A DNA stretch of 64,000 bases from contig NZ_OZ034983.1 in the NCBI RefSeq assembly GCF_964030845.1, forward strand, positions 2,232,001-2,296,000, written 5' to 3'. The DNA is from Candidatus Fukatsuia endosymbiont of Tuberolachnus salignus (lineage in GTDB: Bacteria > Pseudomonadota > Gammaproteobacteria > Enterobacterales > Enterobacteriaceae). Positions 55,099-63,863 of the stretch are shown piece after piece; positions within the stretch are counted from its first letter, which is position 1; every line of letters starts with the position of its first letter. The notes beneath the pieces are model-generated. The model worked only from the letters and a program-made list of their open reading frames with translations. It ran no database searches and was not told the DNA's origin. A program made the translations under genes and the position numbers.

Positions 55099-55967
55099 AT
55101 GAAATATGAGGGACTCAAGGTACTGGAAGAGGAAAAATTTCGGCGCTTAACCGGAATTAAACGCAGTACATTTGAAAAGATGATAAAGATATTGAATGAA
55201 GCAGATAAGTGTAAGCAAGGAAAAGGAGGTCGGAAACCTAAGCTGTGTTTAGAAGAGCGCTTATTAATGGCCCTTGAGTATCTACGGGAATATCGCACTT
55301 ATTTTCCTGTCAGCCAAAGCGATGGGGTGAGTGATAGCACATGCTATGAAACGATTAAATGGATAGAGAATACGCTAATAAAGCATCCTGATTTTGCCCT
55401 ACCTGGACACAAAGCTTTATTAAAAAGTGATAGGGAGTATGAGCTCGTTCTTATTGATGCCACAGAAACGCCGATTGAACGTCCAAAAAAAATAAAAGCA
55501 GTTTTACTCAGGAAAAAAGAAACGACCCACCTTAAAAACCCAAGTGATCGTCGATAAAAAAAGCGACGCAGTCATCTGTACAACCATTTACTAATGGGAG
55601 GCGCCATGATTTTAGGTTGTTCAAGGAGTCTGGTGTGCGAATACATCCTGAAATCAAAACAGTGACAGATACAGGTTACCAAGGGCTTGGCAAGATTCAT
55701 TCAAACTCGGCGTTGCCTAAGAAAAAGACAAAGAAAAATCCTTTAACACAAGAAGATAAACGCAACAATCGTAAGTTATCAAGCCTGCGTGTATTAAACG
55801 AAAATGTCATTGGTATGATTAAACGATTTAAAATTGTATCAGATCGTTATCAAAACAGGCGAAAACGGTTTGGATTAAGATTTAATCTGATTGCAGCAAT
55901 TTATATAGCAGAACGGTTCTATTCTAATTACAGCATAAAGATGAGTCGTGTCATATATTTGTACTGA
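55099..55967 (+). pseudogene. IS5-family transposase, broken
   Basis: The first frame, 55099-55557, has the HTH start (FRRLTGIKRSTFEKMIKILN) and the first Asp (VLIDATETPIERP). Sense then shifts around 55490-55520 (S-G-K-K-K-R-P-T-L-K in another frame). It resumes at 55617-55967 (VTDTGYQGL with second Asp, then the RVLNENVIGMIKRFKI Glu region). Looks like the IS5-type elements common in intracellular bacteria. At least two lesions. Its 3' end truncates the ISAs1 remnant. Confidence 0.8.
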
Positions 55968-55969
55968 AT

Positions 55970-56557
55970 AGTATTCAGTATGTAATCAAAATTATACCGT
56001 ACCGCTATAACATGGAAATTAGATAAATGAGAGTTTCCGAAGAGGTTTAATGAATCGAGCGTAACAATCGCATTATCCAACGCTAATGCATCAATGATCT
56101 GACGAGCGAGTTCGCCTTCTTTGCCCTGACTGTTTGCCGCTTTTTGATAGAGAGTAATACCGACGTCAACATCATAGGCACTGACGGTATGTAAGGCGGT
56201 ACAAATCTCTTCAGACCAGGTTCTGCGTAAGGTTTTACCGTCGAGTGCTATCAGAGTCCTACCCGCTCGCTCACGTCGTTCATTAATCCATGATAGCAAG
56301 GTTTGAACGAGCAAATACGTCTTTAATGCATTGATAATGTTTGCAATGCAACGGCGGCGTGGGATCCCGCTTTGATAAGTGCCATACTTTTTTAGCCAAT
56401 CGAGCTGAGCTTCGCCAAAATCCTGGATAGATTTCCACCCCGAGGCTCCACTTAACACCGCGGCAAAAACTAAGAAAATCACATCGATCAATGGGTGCTT
56501 AATATTGATATCTTTACGCCGGTCGGGGATCAGGGCTAATTGCTTAAAAAGGCTCAT
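55970..56557 (-). pseudogene. ISAs1-family transposase, C-terminus lost
   Basis: Reads MSLFKQLALIPDRRKDINIK, HPLIDVIFLVFAAVLSGASG, LIALDGKTLRRTW and ALDNAIVTLDSLNLFGN, the N-terminal half of ISAs1/H-repeat transposases. Sense stops at the IS5 junction near 55970, after which residues belong to IS5 sequence. 56558-56766 contains a short coding-like remnant I cannot assign. Confidence 0.8.
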
Positions 56558-56766
56558 AGTTAGGTATTCATTAGGATAAATACTCTTCTGATCATTCTGC
56601 CTACATAGAGTTCAAATTAAAGTGGGATCCCGCCCTGGTATTCCCCTCGGATTTATTGAACAACCTGCAACCTTAAAAAATGACAGCGTTTTCCTTCAGA
56701 TTGGGTTTCGAAAAGAGAAACCAGCCCTTCTTGGATGACAATATTCACGCCTTAGAGCCGACGTTA

Positions 56767-58089
56767 TTAAGCAACACGCACAGAGCTGTCTAGACTATTA
56801 TTGTATGATGACAATTGCACTACCGTTTTTTCTGCTGTTGGACCAGACGTAGACGATACACTGACACGTCCCTCAGAGAAGGCCGCCATCTGTTGAGCCA
56901 GATTTTCTGTGCCATGATGAAGGGTGATACAGTCAAAACCTCCGTTGCCGTTTAACAGACTTTCCGTAAACCTGTCCTTAAGGCCAACAAAATGGACATT
57001 TAGTCCGGATTGTTTTTCTTGTATCCATGCAGAAAAGGCTTGGTTCAACGGTTCAATGCTAGAAGCGTTGGTGAGGTAGAACATTTCACCTGTCGGACTG
57101 GTCCCCATGATGCCATTCATATAATTCACTTGACGATATCCTACTTTGAACACTCCGGGAGTTTTGATCACCTGTAGCCCAGCATCCTCTAATTGCTTAT
57201 TAATCAATGCGGTAACTTTTTCCCTTTCCTGACGTGATTGTGCAAGGTCAGACAACGTTTTTTCCAGATTTTTTTCCAAATCTGTCTTGTATTTCCTACG
57301 CCTCATGACTGATTTGTTACTCTCGTCATTCAATACACGTTGCACCAGTTTCTGGGTTTCCTCATCATCTTGCATCAGCACGCGTCCGTCCGCCAGCGGA
57401 CGTAAATACATGTCAATATGAAACCCAGGCTGACTAATGATAACCAGATCTTCACGTGGCACATTTAGCTCATCGGCCATGATATCCTGAGAAATCTCAT
57501 TCATCGCCAGGAAACGAATAGCCTGATTATTAGCCTCCTCCCCGGTAAGCGTTTGGCTCATAAAATCCCCTGCTTTCAGCATAACTATCATACGGCTGAC
57601 AGCGCTAGCATCAGGATCAAACGTTTTCAATTTTTCATCGATTAAAGCATCGCTATAAGTATGCTTATTGACCAGTGTGGTCTGTAATATTGCATCACGC
57701 CCAATCAGTACGTAAGGCCGACCATCGGCGCGTCGGCCAGTCAGCATATTTCCCCCATCGATGACGGACAATGTTTTGATCATTTGCATTCCGCGCGCTT
57801 TTACCATGTTATCAGCCACATCCAATGTTGTCTGATTCAGCCCCTGTGTCTCGGCCTTGTCTGGGGTATCTAGACTATGATGTCCTTCCTCTTCTGCACC
57901 AGGAGTATCCTTGCTCAGTGCGGTCACAAACTTGGTGAATTTGTCTTCACTGTACAAAGGTGTCTGAGGCTGAAAAGCATACTTGCCATCGGCAGATAAC
58001 CACATATTATCTTCCATCCATTTATATGCAGCTTTTTCATTACGTTCAGCCTTTGATGTTACCATTAAAGCAGTACTATCAAGTGCCAT
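56767..58089 (-). pseudogene. Pentein-fold (arginine/agmatine deiminase-like) domain of an ankyrin-deiminase protein
   Basis: 440 codons after the internal ATG, but sense extends upstream in this frame (ERYGFEAIKRM) through an acidic linker to about 58265. The guanidine-modifying catalytic set is visible: VIDGGNMLTG (Asp111, Asn114), GFHIDMYLRPLADGRVLM (His224, Asp226) and NGGFDCITLHHG (Cys387). This matches the D...HxD...C order of peptidylarginine, agmatine and arginine deiminases, with the Gly-Gly-Asn and Cys-x-Thr signatures. A helical insert (about 245-305) separates the last two motifs. Likely reaction: hydrolysis of a guanidino group, substrate unknown. The frame upstream is broken. 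Confidence 0.7.
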
Positions 58090-58094
58090 TCGCT

Positions 58095-58729
58095 TTATGG
58101 CTTCGAACCCGTAGCGCTCTCCCAGTTCTTGTAACTCGTTTGAAAAATGATCAACGTCTTCTTCTTCGTCTCCTGCTTCTGCAAGATAAACGTCTTCTTC
58201 TCCTGCTTCTGTAAGATAAGAGTAAGAGGAGTAATAAAGATGACTGATACGATTTTTGAGGTCATCTGAATGTCATCGAACAAAGCGGTGTAACGGCCAT
58301 GCGCCAGTAAAAAACTCAATCCGCTGGCCTGTGAAACCGGTAAAGCAGGGGGAGTGACTACAGGAATATTTACCTTATCGGCGATCTGAGCATTGTTAGA
58401 GACTGTGCTTTCTTGCGGCAACTGCCCCGCCGTATTACGGTGCTGGAGGGTGGCTTCGTTCACTTCGCCAGACGCCAGCAGGTGTCTAACGAACTGTTGA
58501 TTACTGGCAGCATAGGCGTAGTGCAGGGCGGTATTACCCAGCTGGTCAACCAGATTATTTAATCCCCATTTACCGGCTGGGGTTGCCAATATCATATCAA
58601 CCGCTGCACTGTTATTAACCTCGATGGCACACATTAACAAAGTCTGACCTTTTCTCTGAACTCCCTTGCCCCCACTAGCATAGTGGGCGGTTAATACATC
58701 AGTTTTACCCGCACGAAAAAATCTTATTC
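58095..58729 (-). pseudogene. Ankyrin-repeat N-terminal part of the ankyrin-deiminase gene, frameshifted
   Basis: Sense runs from about 58729 without a good start codon (GKTDVLTAHYASGGKGVQRK, TLLMCAIEVNNSAAVDMILA). An ankyrin unit follows (LGNTALHYAYAASNQQFVRH LLASG). Near 58265 sense leaves this frame. The adjacent frame reads DDLKNRISHLYYSSYSYL, then the acidic EAGEEDVYLAEAGDEEEDVD and joins the deiminase domain. Two imperfect copies of a 27-30-bp unit (58165-58230) encode EAGEED/EAGDEEED. The 5' end is probably truncated. Confidence 0.65.
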
Positions 58730-58749
58730 ACAATTCTAGTCCTCAGTGT

Positions 58750-58767
58750 GCTACAGCTAGCTGTAGC
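58750..58767. repeat. 18-bp perfect palindrome
   Basis: GCTACAGCTAGCTGTAGC reads the same on both strands. It lies in the gap 58730-59422, which otherwise holds no supported gene. Possible operator site. Confidence 0.45.
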
Positions 58768-59422
58768 TGTTCGTATTTGAAAAGGGTAGGGCTCGCATTT
58801 ATAACGATTTTAGGATCAGCTTAAAGTTTAAATTACTACAGCTGCCAGCTGCTTTGAAATTTTCTTTTATATCAACCGGATGCCCGCATTTTTTTGCAGA
58901 AAACAGTCCATTCTGTGCTTCAAAGGCGCGAATTTATAACAATATTTTTACATAAACAATAATATTTACATATAAAAAAATAACATTATAAAAATAAATT
59001 AAACAATTAACATAACATCGGAACCCATCATGCCAACCTATTTTTTATCTCCTATTTTTACATAAATCCTTGCAGTGACCCTATTCAAACGATTACTGAT
59101 TGACTCTAATTACAAGACAATATTCAGTGATAAAATTAAGAAGAAGAGCAGCCTTGCCAGGTAAGTGGTACTCGAACGGCATAAGCGTTTACAGGTTAGG
59201 AAAGAAAGTTTAGAAGCAAAACGCCAATGCATATTCGAAATTGAATTCAAAATTGATCGCTGCTGCTAAGGCGTGTGGTGAGGCCATTGAACGACTACTC
59301 CATAAAATTGAAATGAATCAGAGTCAATTACGTTTACAAATCAACACAGCCAAAACAGAACTCGAGCAGTTACAAAAAGACATGCTTGATGTAATTTATC
59401 ATGTCCTAATCTGCCTAATGAT

Positions 59423-59790
59423 TCAGTAGCTGATGGTAAAAATGAAACAAACAATCATCTTTGCCGTCGTGATATGCAGCCGATTTAACGCCACGTGGTA
59501 GTGTTTCCATGTGTTAAGCTCAGTAATCTCATTCTCAGTAGCAATCCCTAACTCCACCGCATCTTGCAAGGGCGCGATTTTCGTCATCGATTCTCTGAGT
59601 AAATAACGGCGCTTTTCGGCGCGTGTTTTCGTTTGCTGGGCAGTCAAAAGCCTGTTGATGCATCGCCATCGCTTCCGGCAAGCTAAAACCCATTTCGCTC
59701 AGTTGATAAGAATCAGCGAGGACATTGACGTATTCACAACCATTTTTATCGGTCACGAGTTTCGCACTGAATAAATAATGGTAAAAGGTG
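59423..59790 (-). pseudogene. Phage remnant: antirepressor-like fragment joined to a tail-fibre-assembly protein C-terminus
   Basis: From 59790 the minus strand reads VTDKNGCEYVNVLADSYQLS and EMGFSLPEAMAMHQQAFD, like the end of phage antirepressor-type proteins. In the next frame sense switches to TAQQTKTRAEKRRYLLRESM and KIAPLQDAVELGIATENEIT, then WKHYHVALNRL, the conserved C-terminus of tail-fibre assembly chaperones (Tfa). The Tfa end is altered after 59465. This is debris of a phage other than the main prophage, or its displaced right end. Confidence 0.5.
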
Positions 59791-60159
59791 AGCAGGAAAA
59801 ACGACTAAGAAGGGTTATGTGATGTGATGCCATGTCATAAGCGGCGGGTATCTCAAGAAATCACTCTTTATCAGCAAAAATGGAATGTTATTAAATACGC
59901 CATTTTTGATCACATTAGATTACTGTTGACTTGCCTTAGTTAGATTTGTGAGAAACTCGTGTCTGAGCATTGAGCATGCCCGAATCAAGATGAGATAATT
60001 GTGTAGAAACGTGTCCAAGTGTAGAAAATGACTGTGTCGTATTTGTGTCGTCACTGAACAGCGTTGAATGTCGATCAAGGACATTAGAATGCACTTAATG
60101 ACACAAACCCCGCCACTAACGTAGATTATATCAATAATGACAATAAGTTAAATCACCAT

Positions 60160-60211
60160 CTACGGCCTTCTAAGCCGTAGGTCACAGGTTCGAATCCTGT
60201 AGGGCGCACCA
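60160..60211 (+). tRNA. tRNA-Arg(UCU) 3' fragment (likely integrase att site)
   Basis: Anticodon stem ACGGC/GCCGT around CTTCTAA (anticodon TCT). T arm ACAGG-TTCGAAT-CCTGT. Acceptor strand AGGGCGC, then A and CCA. It closely resembles the 3' half of argU. The D arm and 5' acceptor strand are absent upstream, so this is a fragment. It ends 35 bp from the integrase gene, which suits an attachment core. Confidence 0.8.
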
Positions 60212-60245
60212 AGTAAATCAATAGGTTAGCACCCTTTTTTTTAAG

Positions 60246-61388
60246 TTAAAAATCATCCTGTGTCGTATTTGTGTCGTAAACTCGCAAAAGCGGATCCAGT
60301 TGCTTCGCGTGTTCCGTTAAATGACTGGGTGCTAAATGAGCATATCTGCGCACCATTTCAACCGATTCCCAGCCGCCCATTTCTTGCAACGCATTCAATG
60401 GTACGCCAGACTGAATCAGCCAACTCGCCCAGGTGTGCCGCAAATCGTGAAAGCGGAAATCCGTGATCCCCGCTCGCTTCAATCCAGTATACCAGGCTGC
60501 ATTGTCGTCAACGCGCATTTTCCTGATTGCAGGCGTCAAGGTGCCATCAGATCGCGTTTTCGCAACCGTATGGACAAACACCCAGCGCGCGTGTTTGCCT
60601 CGCTGACCCCGTAACACATTGCACGCCGTCTCATTTAAAGCAACCCCAATCGCCTTCCCTGCTTTGGCATTTTCTGGGTTGACCCAGGCCACTTTTCTTC
60701 GCATATCAATCTGTGACCATTCCAAATCCAGTATATTTGAGCGCCTTAACCCCGTAGCCAGCGCAAAAATAACTACCGGTTTAATACTGTCTGGCATACA
60801 GTCGATGAGCCGGGTGGCCTCATCGGTCGTGAGCCATCGTATCCGCTTGTTGACCGGTTTCTTAGCTTTTATAACCGGTGCTGATTTGATCCAGTTCCAT
60901 TCATTAGCGATTATCCTAAAGAGTCCACGAATGAATGACAGGTATTGACTTTTTGTCGCAAGAGAAACCGGTTTAGGCTCGTATTCGGGGACAGAGAAAT
61001 TTTTCCTGATTGCTGCGTCCCGTTTCGATTCCCATAGTTGCCGGTGTTTTCGGTTAGTCAATGTTGAGAGGGCTAAAAATACTTGCTCCACGGTGATACT
61101 TGACACATCTCGCCCCGAAAAATGCAGCAAGAAAAATTCGATTTTTGTTTTATCATCGTCCAGGCTACGTTTGTGGCTCTTCTCATCCAGCCAGCGTAGA
61201 CAACATTCATCAAAGGTTCTCACTGGCAGATCATCCAGATGATCAACACGCCATGCCTCTGATTTCAAACGGTCATACAACTCCTTTGCTTGCTTCTTGT
61301 CCTTTGTACCAAGCGATCGCCTAATTCTTTTGCCTGTCGAGGTAAAGAAATGGCAGTGCCATATTCCCCCTCTGAGTATGAGTGGCAT
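60246..61388 (-). CDS. Tyrosine recombinase integrase
   Basis: 380 residues. Catalytic set: Arg215 (TGLRRSNIL), His314/Arg317 (FRFHDLRHTWAS), Trp340 in place of the second His (GGWESVEMV), Tyr349 (RRYAHLAP). N-terminal AP2-like arm-binding region (IRRSLGTKDKKQAKELYDRL). It points toward the tRNA-Arg fragment, as phage and island integrases usually do. Overlaps the excisionase-like gene by 124 bp. Intact. Confidence 0.92.
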   Translation of the reverse strand: MPLILRGGIWHCHFFTSTGKRIRRSLGTKDKKQAKELYDRLKSEAWRVDHLDDLPVRTFDECCLRWLDEKSHKRSLDDDKTKIEFFLLHFSGRDVSSITVEQVFLALSTLTNRKHRQLWESKRDAAIRKNFSVPEYEPKPVSLATKSQYLSFIRGLFRIIANEWNWIKSAPVIKAKKPVNKRIRWLTTDEATRLIDCMPDSIKPVVIFALATGLRRSNILDLEWSQIDMRRKVAWVNPENAKAGKAIGVALNETACNVLRGQRGKHARWVFVHTVAKTRSDGTLTPAIRKMRVDDNAAWYTGLKRAGITDFRFHDLRHTWASWLIQSGVPLNALQEMGGWESVEMVRRYAHLAPSHLTEHAKQLDPLLRVYDTNTTQDDF

Positions 61389-61603
61389 CGTTTGCCTCCT
61401 TTAAAAGTGTCATCACCTCCACGTGCTTGTGGATTGCGCAGATAGTCAATACAGGCTGATTTCAGGATCATATACTTCCCACCCTTTCCGTCTGAACGCC
61501 GCCCGAAGAGCGCACCCGATTTGATAATTTTGCTCACTGTCCTGGGGGACAGGCCCAATAATTCAGCCGCACCCTTTAGCGTTAATCGTGTATCTTCATC
61601 CAT
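61265..61603 (-). CDS. Excisionase-like HTH protein
   Basis: 112 residues. Residues 5-50 form a MerR/excisionase-type winged helix (LTLKGAAELLGLSPRTVSKI, then KYMILKSACIDYLRN). Its 3' end overlaps the integrase start, a common layout for controlling the direction of recombination. The last ~35 residues overlap the integrase in another frame, so the true functional part is the N-terminal two thirds. Confidence 0.65.
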   Translation of the reverse strand: MDEDTRLTLKGAAELLGLSPRTVSKIIKSGALFGRRSDGKGGKYMILKSACIDYLRNPQARGGDDTFKGGKRCHSYSEGEYGTAISLPRQAKELGDRLVQRTRSKQRSCMTV

Positions 61604-61737
61604 TGTCTGTTTATTAATCCTTTATCCATGTTAAAAACGTCATCAATTCATCTGCACCGAAGTGAAAAAATAGTTTGGGCCTCATGAATCAGCGGAAATA
61701 AGCTAGATTTAACTGACCTCCACGTTATTTAAGGAAT

Positions 61738-61771
61738 AAAAAAATCCTGGCAAACTTTCTCTGCCAGGATA
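61738..61771 (-). terminator. Intrinsic terminator (minus strand)
   Basis: ATCCTGGCA and TGCCAGGAT stem around a short loop, followed on the minus strand by seven T. Would end transcription from the regulator cluster. The rest of 61604-61946 shows no gene. Confidence 0.8.
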
Positions 61772-61946
61772 GGGTTATTGGTTATAAAAACTTTATCTAA
61801 GTAAGGTTGCAGGAAATAGTGTGACTAAATCCGGTTGATATGCACATTCTTTAAACTTATTCGATGAACGAACGTGAACTCATTAATTTATCCTGTTCTA
61901 TATAGAAGGTTTTCTATCAGTAAAGTGATGCAATAAGCACATGTTT

Positions 61947-62144
61947 TTAATTTTTCAATGTGGCAATCATCGTGTCTTGAGCTATTTCACCATAATGGTC
62001 GACAAGGTATTGAGCAAAATGAGCTGCAGTTATACTGTATCCACAATGAGCGCTGACAGACGCGGCAAAGGTTTCAAGTGCTTGGTGAAGTGTCGTGCCA
62101 ATATAAATCATCTCTGACGGTTCTTTCATCACGTCTTGTAACAT
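61947..62144 (-). CDS. Small unknown protein
   Basis: 65 residues from ATG 62144, chosen because AAGGAAG precedes it; the frame is open to 62171. Sequence MLQDVMKEPSEMIYIGTTLH, then FAASVSAHCGYSITAAHFAQ. Helical, no membrane segment. No family recognised. Same strand as the integrase and regulator genes. Confidence 0.5.
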   Translation of the reverse strand: MLQDVMKEPSEMIYIGTTLHQALETFAASVSAHCGYSITAAHFAQYLVDHYGEIAQDTMIATLKN

Positions 62145-62248
62145 AACGCTTCCTTTTTTTAGAGATAACATGTAAGCACTCCACTTGTATTGACAAGGAG
62201 AAGCCCTTCGCTAAACGCATTGTTTTTCGAAGAATCAATAAAATGGTT

Positions 62249-62392
62249 TTATGGCAATCGATGTTTAGGCTTTTTTATCTTCTTGAACCAGCTTCTTAAT
62301 CGGTTAAACCAATTTTTCTTTTCATTTCTTTTCGCTTCCAAGACCTTATCTTTTAACTCTCGTTTTCTCGCTCTGCTCTGTCTGTTGCTCAT
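62249..62392 (-). CDS. 47-residue very basic peptide
   Basis: ATG 62392 follows TAGGAGG-TTTTCTT, a near-perfect ribosome site that overlaps the stop of the PAS-LuxR gene, so the two are coupled. Sequence starts MSNRQSRARKRELKDKVLEA and includes WFNRLRSWFKKIKKPKHRLP. More than a third of residues are Lys or Arg, and the C-terminal half is an amphipathic helix. Could bind nucleic acid or membranes. Function unknown. Confidence 0.55.
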   Translation of the reverse strand: MSNRQSRARKRELKDKVLEAKRNEKKNWFNRLRSWFKKIKKPKHRLP

Positions 62393-62403
62393 AAGAAAAC
62401 CTC

Positions 62404-63042
62404 CTACTCAATAAACTGTATCCCGGGGCGTATAAACGCGTGGGGAACAGTGCGGTCAAAGCCGGTTTGATGACAAAAATGTTTAAAGTCCAGCAATGAA
62501 TGCACTTTCGCCTTTTGGTATAGAATACGAATTCTATTTTCTATTGTGCGATGAGAACGTGCCAATTTTTTACCTATTTCCTTGGCACTCATCGTGCGTA
62601 ATAAATAAAAGACTATCCTCAGTTCAGATTGTGTGAAGAGATTCGAGGGCGGTTCCAATAATAGCGTGGCAGTCAGCTTGTCCACGTAGTGTGGCAGTGA
62701 AATAATAGCCAGTTTTCTGCCATAAAAAACGGTGCCGATGCATTTCTTTCTTTTATTATGCAACGGAAAAGTTTCGTATAAATAAGGTTGCAGTTTCTGT
62801 TCACGACCAAAAAAATGCGTTTTAATGAGGGTAATTTTTTGCCCGCTTTTTATAACCTCTCTTTCCAATTTTTGAGTTATTAAAGAAAATTCTGCAATAC
62901 ACGTAGGAAGTTCATCATCACGCCGCCCTATCACATCAAATCCTTGTGGCAAATTGAAAAAGTCAAAAAAAGCACGATTGGTATAAATAAACCGTGAGTC
63001 ACAGTTTTTTATTCCCCAAACATCTTGACTATTTTCCATCAT
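62404..63042 (-). CDS. PAS-LuxR family transcription regulator
   Basis: 212 residues. Residues 1-110 resemble a PAS-type sensor (DVWGIKNCDSRFIYTNRAFF, then GFDVIGRRDDELP). Residues 135-200 form a GerE/LuxR HTH (SELRIVFYLLRTMSAKEIGK, then SHRTIENRIRILYQKAKVHS). Such single-protein sensor-regulators are frequent in Enterobacterales mobile elements. Likely regulates the small genes around it. Intact. Confidence 0.8.
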   Translation of the reverse strand: MMENSQDVWGIKNCDSRFIYTNRAFFDFFNLPQGFDVIGRRDDELPTCIAEFSLITQKLEREVIKSGQKITLIKTHFFGREQKLQPYLYETFPLHNKRKKCIGTVFYGRKLAIISLPHYVDKLTATLLLEPPSNLFTQSELRIVFYLLRTMSAKEIGKKLARSHRTIENRIRILYQKAKVHSLLDFKHFCHQTGFDRTVPHAFIRPGIQFIE

Positions 63043-63096
63043 TTGATGTCAGAGACAATGAACGTAACGACAAGTTAATCTTATTCATAAATTATT

Positions 63097-63237
63097 CTAT
63101 GAGTTTTTTTTTGTTTTTTTTCGTGCACATGAGTCGCGAATAAAATAGATAACCGATATTAAAATAAGCGGGGCTAATAGGATGAGAAAAGGCACCGTCA
63201 TCCAGAATACAACGTTTTCAATCACGGGATTCTTCAT
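63097..63237 (-). CDS. 46-residue single-span membrane protein
   Basis: ATG 63237 with GGAG 8 bp upstream. Sequence has one membrane segment (WMTVPFLILLAPLILISVIY) and a basic tail (ARKKTKKNS) on the likely cytoplasmic side. Lies upstream of the PAS-LuxR gene on the same strand. No family recognised. Confidence 0.5.
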   Translation of the reverse strand: MKNPVIENVVFWMTVPFLILLAPLILISVIYFIRDSCARKKTKKNS

Positions 63238-63359
63238 CACGGTTTCTCCTTTGAAGTAACATCGGCTTTTGCGTTAAAAATGCGCCTTTTTTCCAATGCA
63301 GATTGGAACGTATTAATTACTTAAGCCAGATAATGCTAAAGGGAATAAACAGGATGCCG

Positions 63360-63392
63360 TAGGTGCCTTAAAGGCACCTATGCTCCTTTTTT
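63360..63392 (+). terminator. Hairpin with T-run on the plus strand
   Basis: TAGGTGCCTT/AAGGCACCTA, then TGCTCC and six T. No plus-strand gene leads into it, so its role is unclear. Confidence 0.4.
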
Positions 63393-63441
63393 ATTTTGTA
63401 GTACGGGTTTGCTGTTGCTATTTAACAGAACGAGAGTCCGT

Positions 63442-63705
63442 TCATCTTACACATTGCTGCAAAGCAAACAGCACAAGACGCACATGGAAGATAGTGAGCA
63501 ATCCATGAAGTGAACGAGGCTCAAATTTGATTTTTGCCGCCTCCAGGGTCTGTTTCACAACTTTGTATGAGATTGATCGCAATTCTGAAATTTCTTTTTG
63601 TGACACGCCCAAAGAGAACAGCATCGCCGTTTCAAATTGCACCGGTGTTAATTCAGGAAACACTTCCCGTAATTCAGGAAATTGGGTAATATCGATGTTA
63701 GCCAT
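63442..63705 (-). CDS. Small LuxR/GerE-type HTH protein
   Basis: 87 residues. FPELTPVQFETAMLFSLGVS and QKEISELRSISYKVVKQTLE form a GerE-type HTH without a sensor domain. AGGCT/GGAGG-type ribosome site (CATGGGAGGCTACA) precedes the ATG. Probably a second regulator of the integrated element. Confidence 0.6.
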   Translation of the reverse strand: MANIDITQFPELREVFPELTPVQFETAMLFSLGVSQKEISELRSISYKVVKQTLEAAKIKFEPRSLHGLLTIFHVRLVLFALQQCVR

Positions 63706-63863
63706 TGTAGCCTCCCATGAGGTTGTGGTGGTTAGCTGACAGGGGTGGTTGCTGCCATCTCTGTTAGCGCTAGGGTTAAGTGATATAAACGGGATTGCGT
63801 CACCGTCGCTATTTGTAAGTTGTTGTGGCTATTTATGTTTTCATGGTGAGTGACTCCGTGGGT

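Noticed and set aside
59241..59429. 62-codon plus-strand frame with coiled-coil-like sequence
   Set aside because: TTG start, no ribosome site, no recognisable relation; cannot be separated from chance.
63360..63392. Riboswitch
   Set aside because: A simple hairpin with T-run; no conserved aptamer-like sequence upstream.
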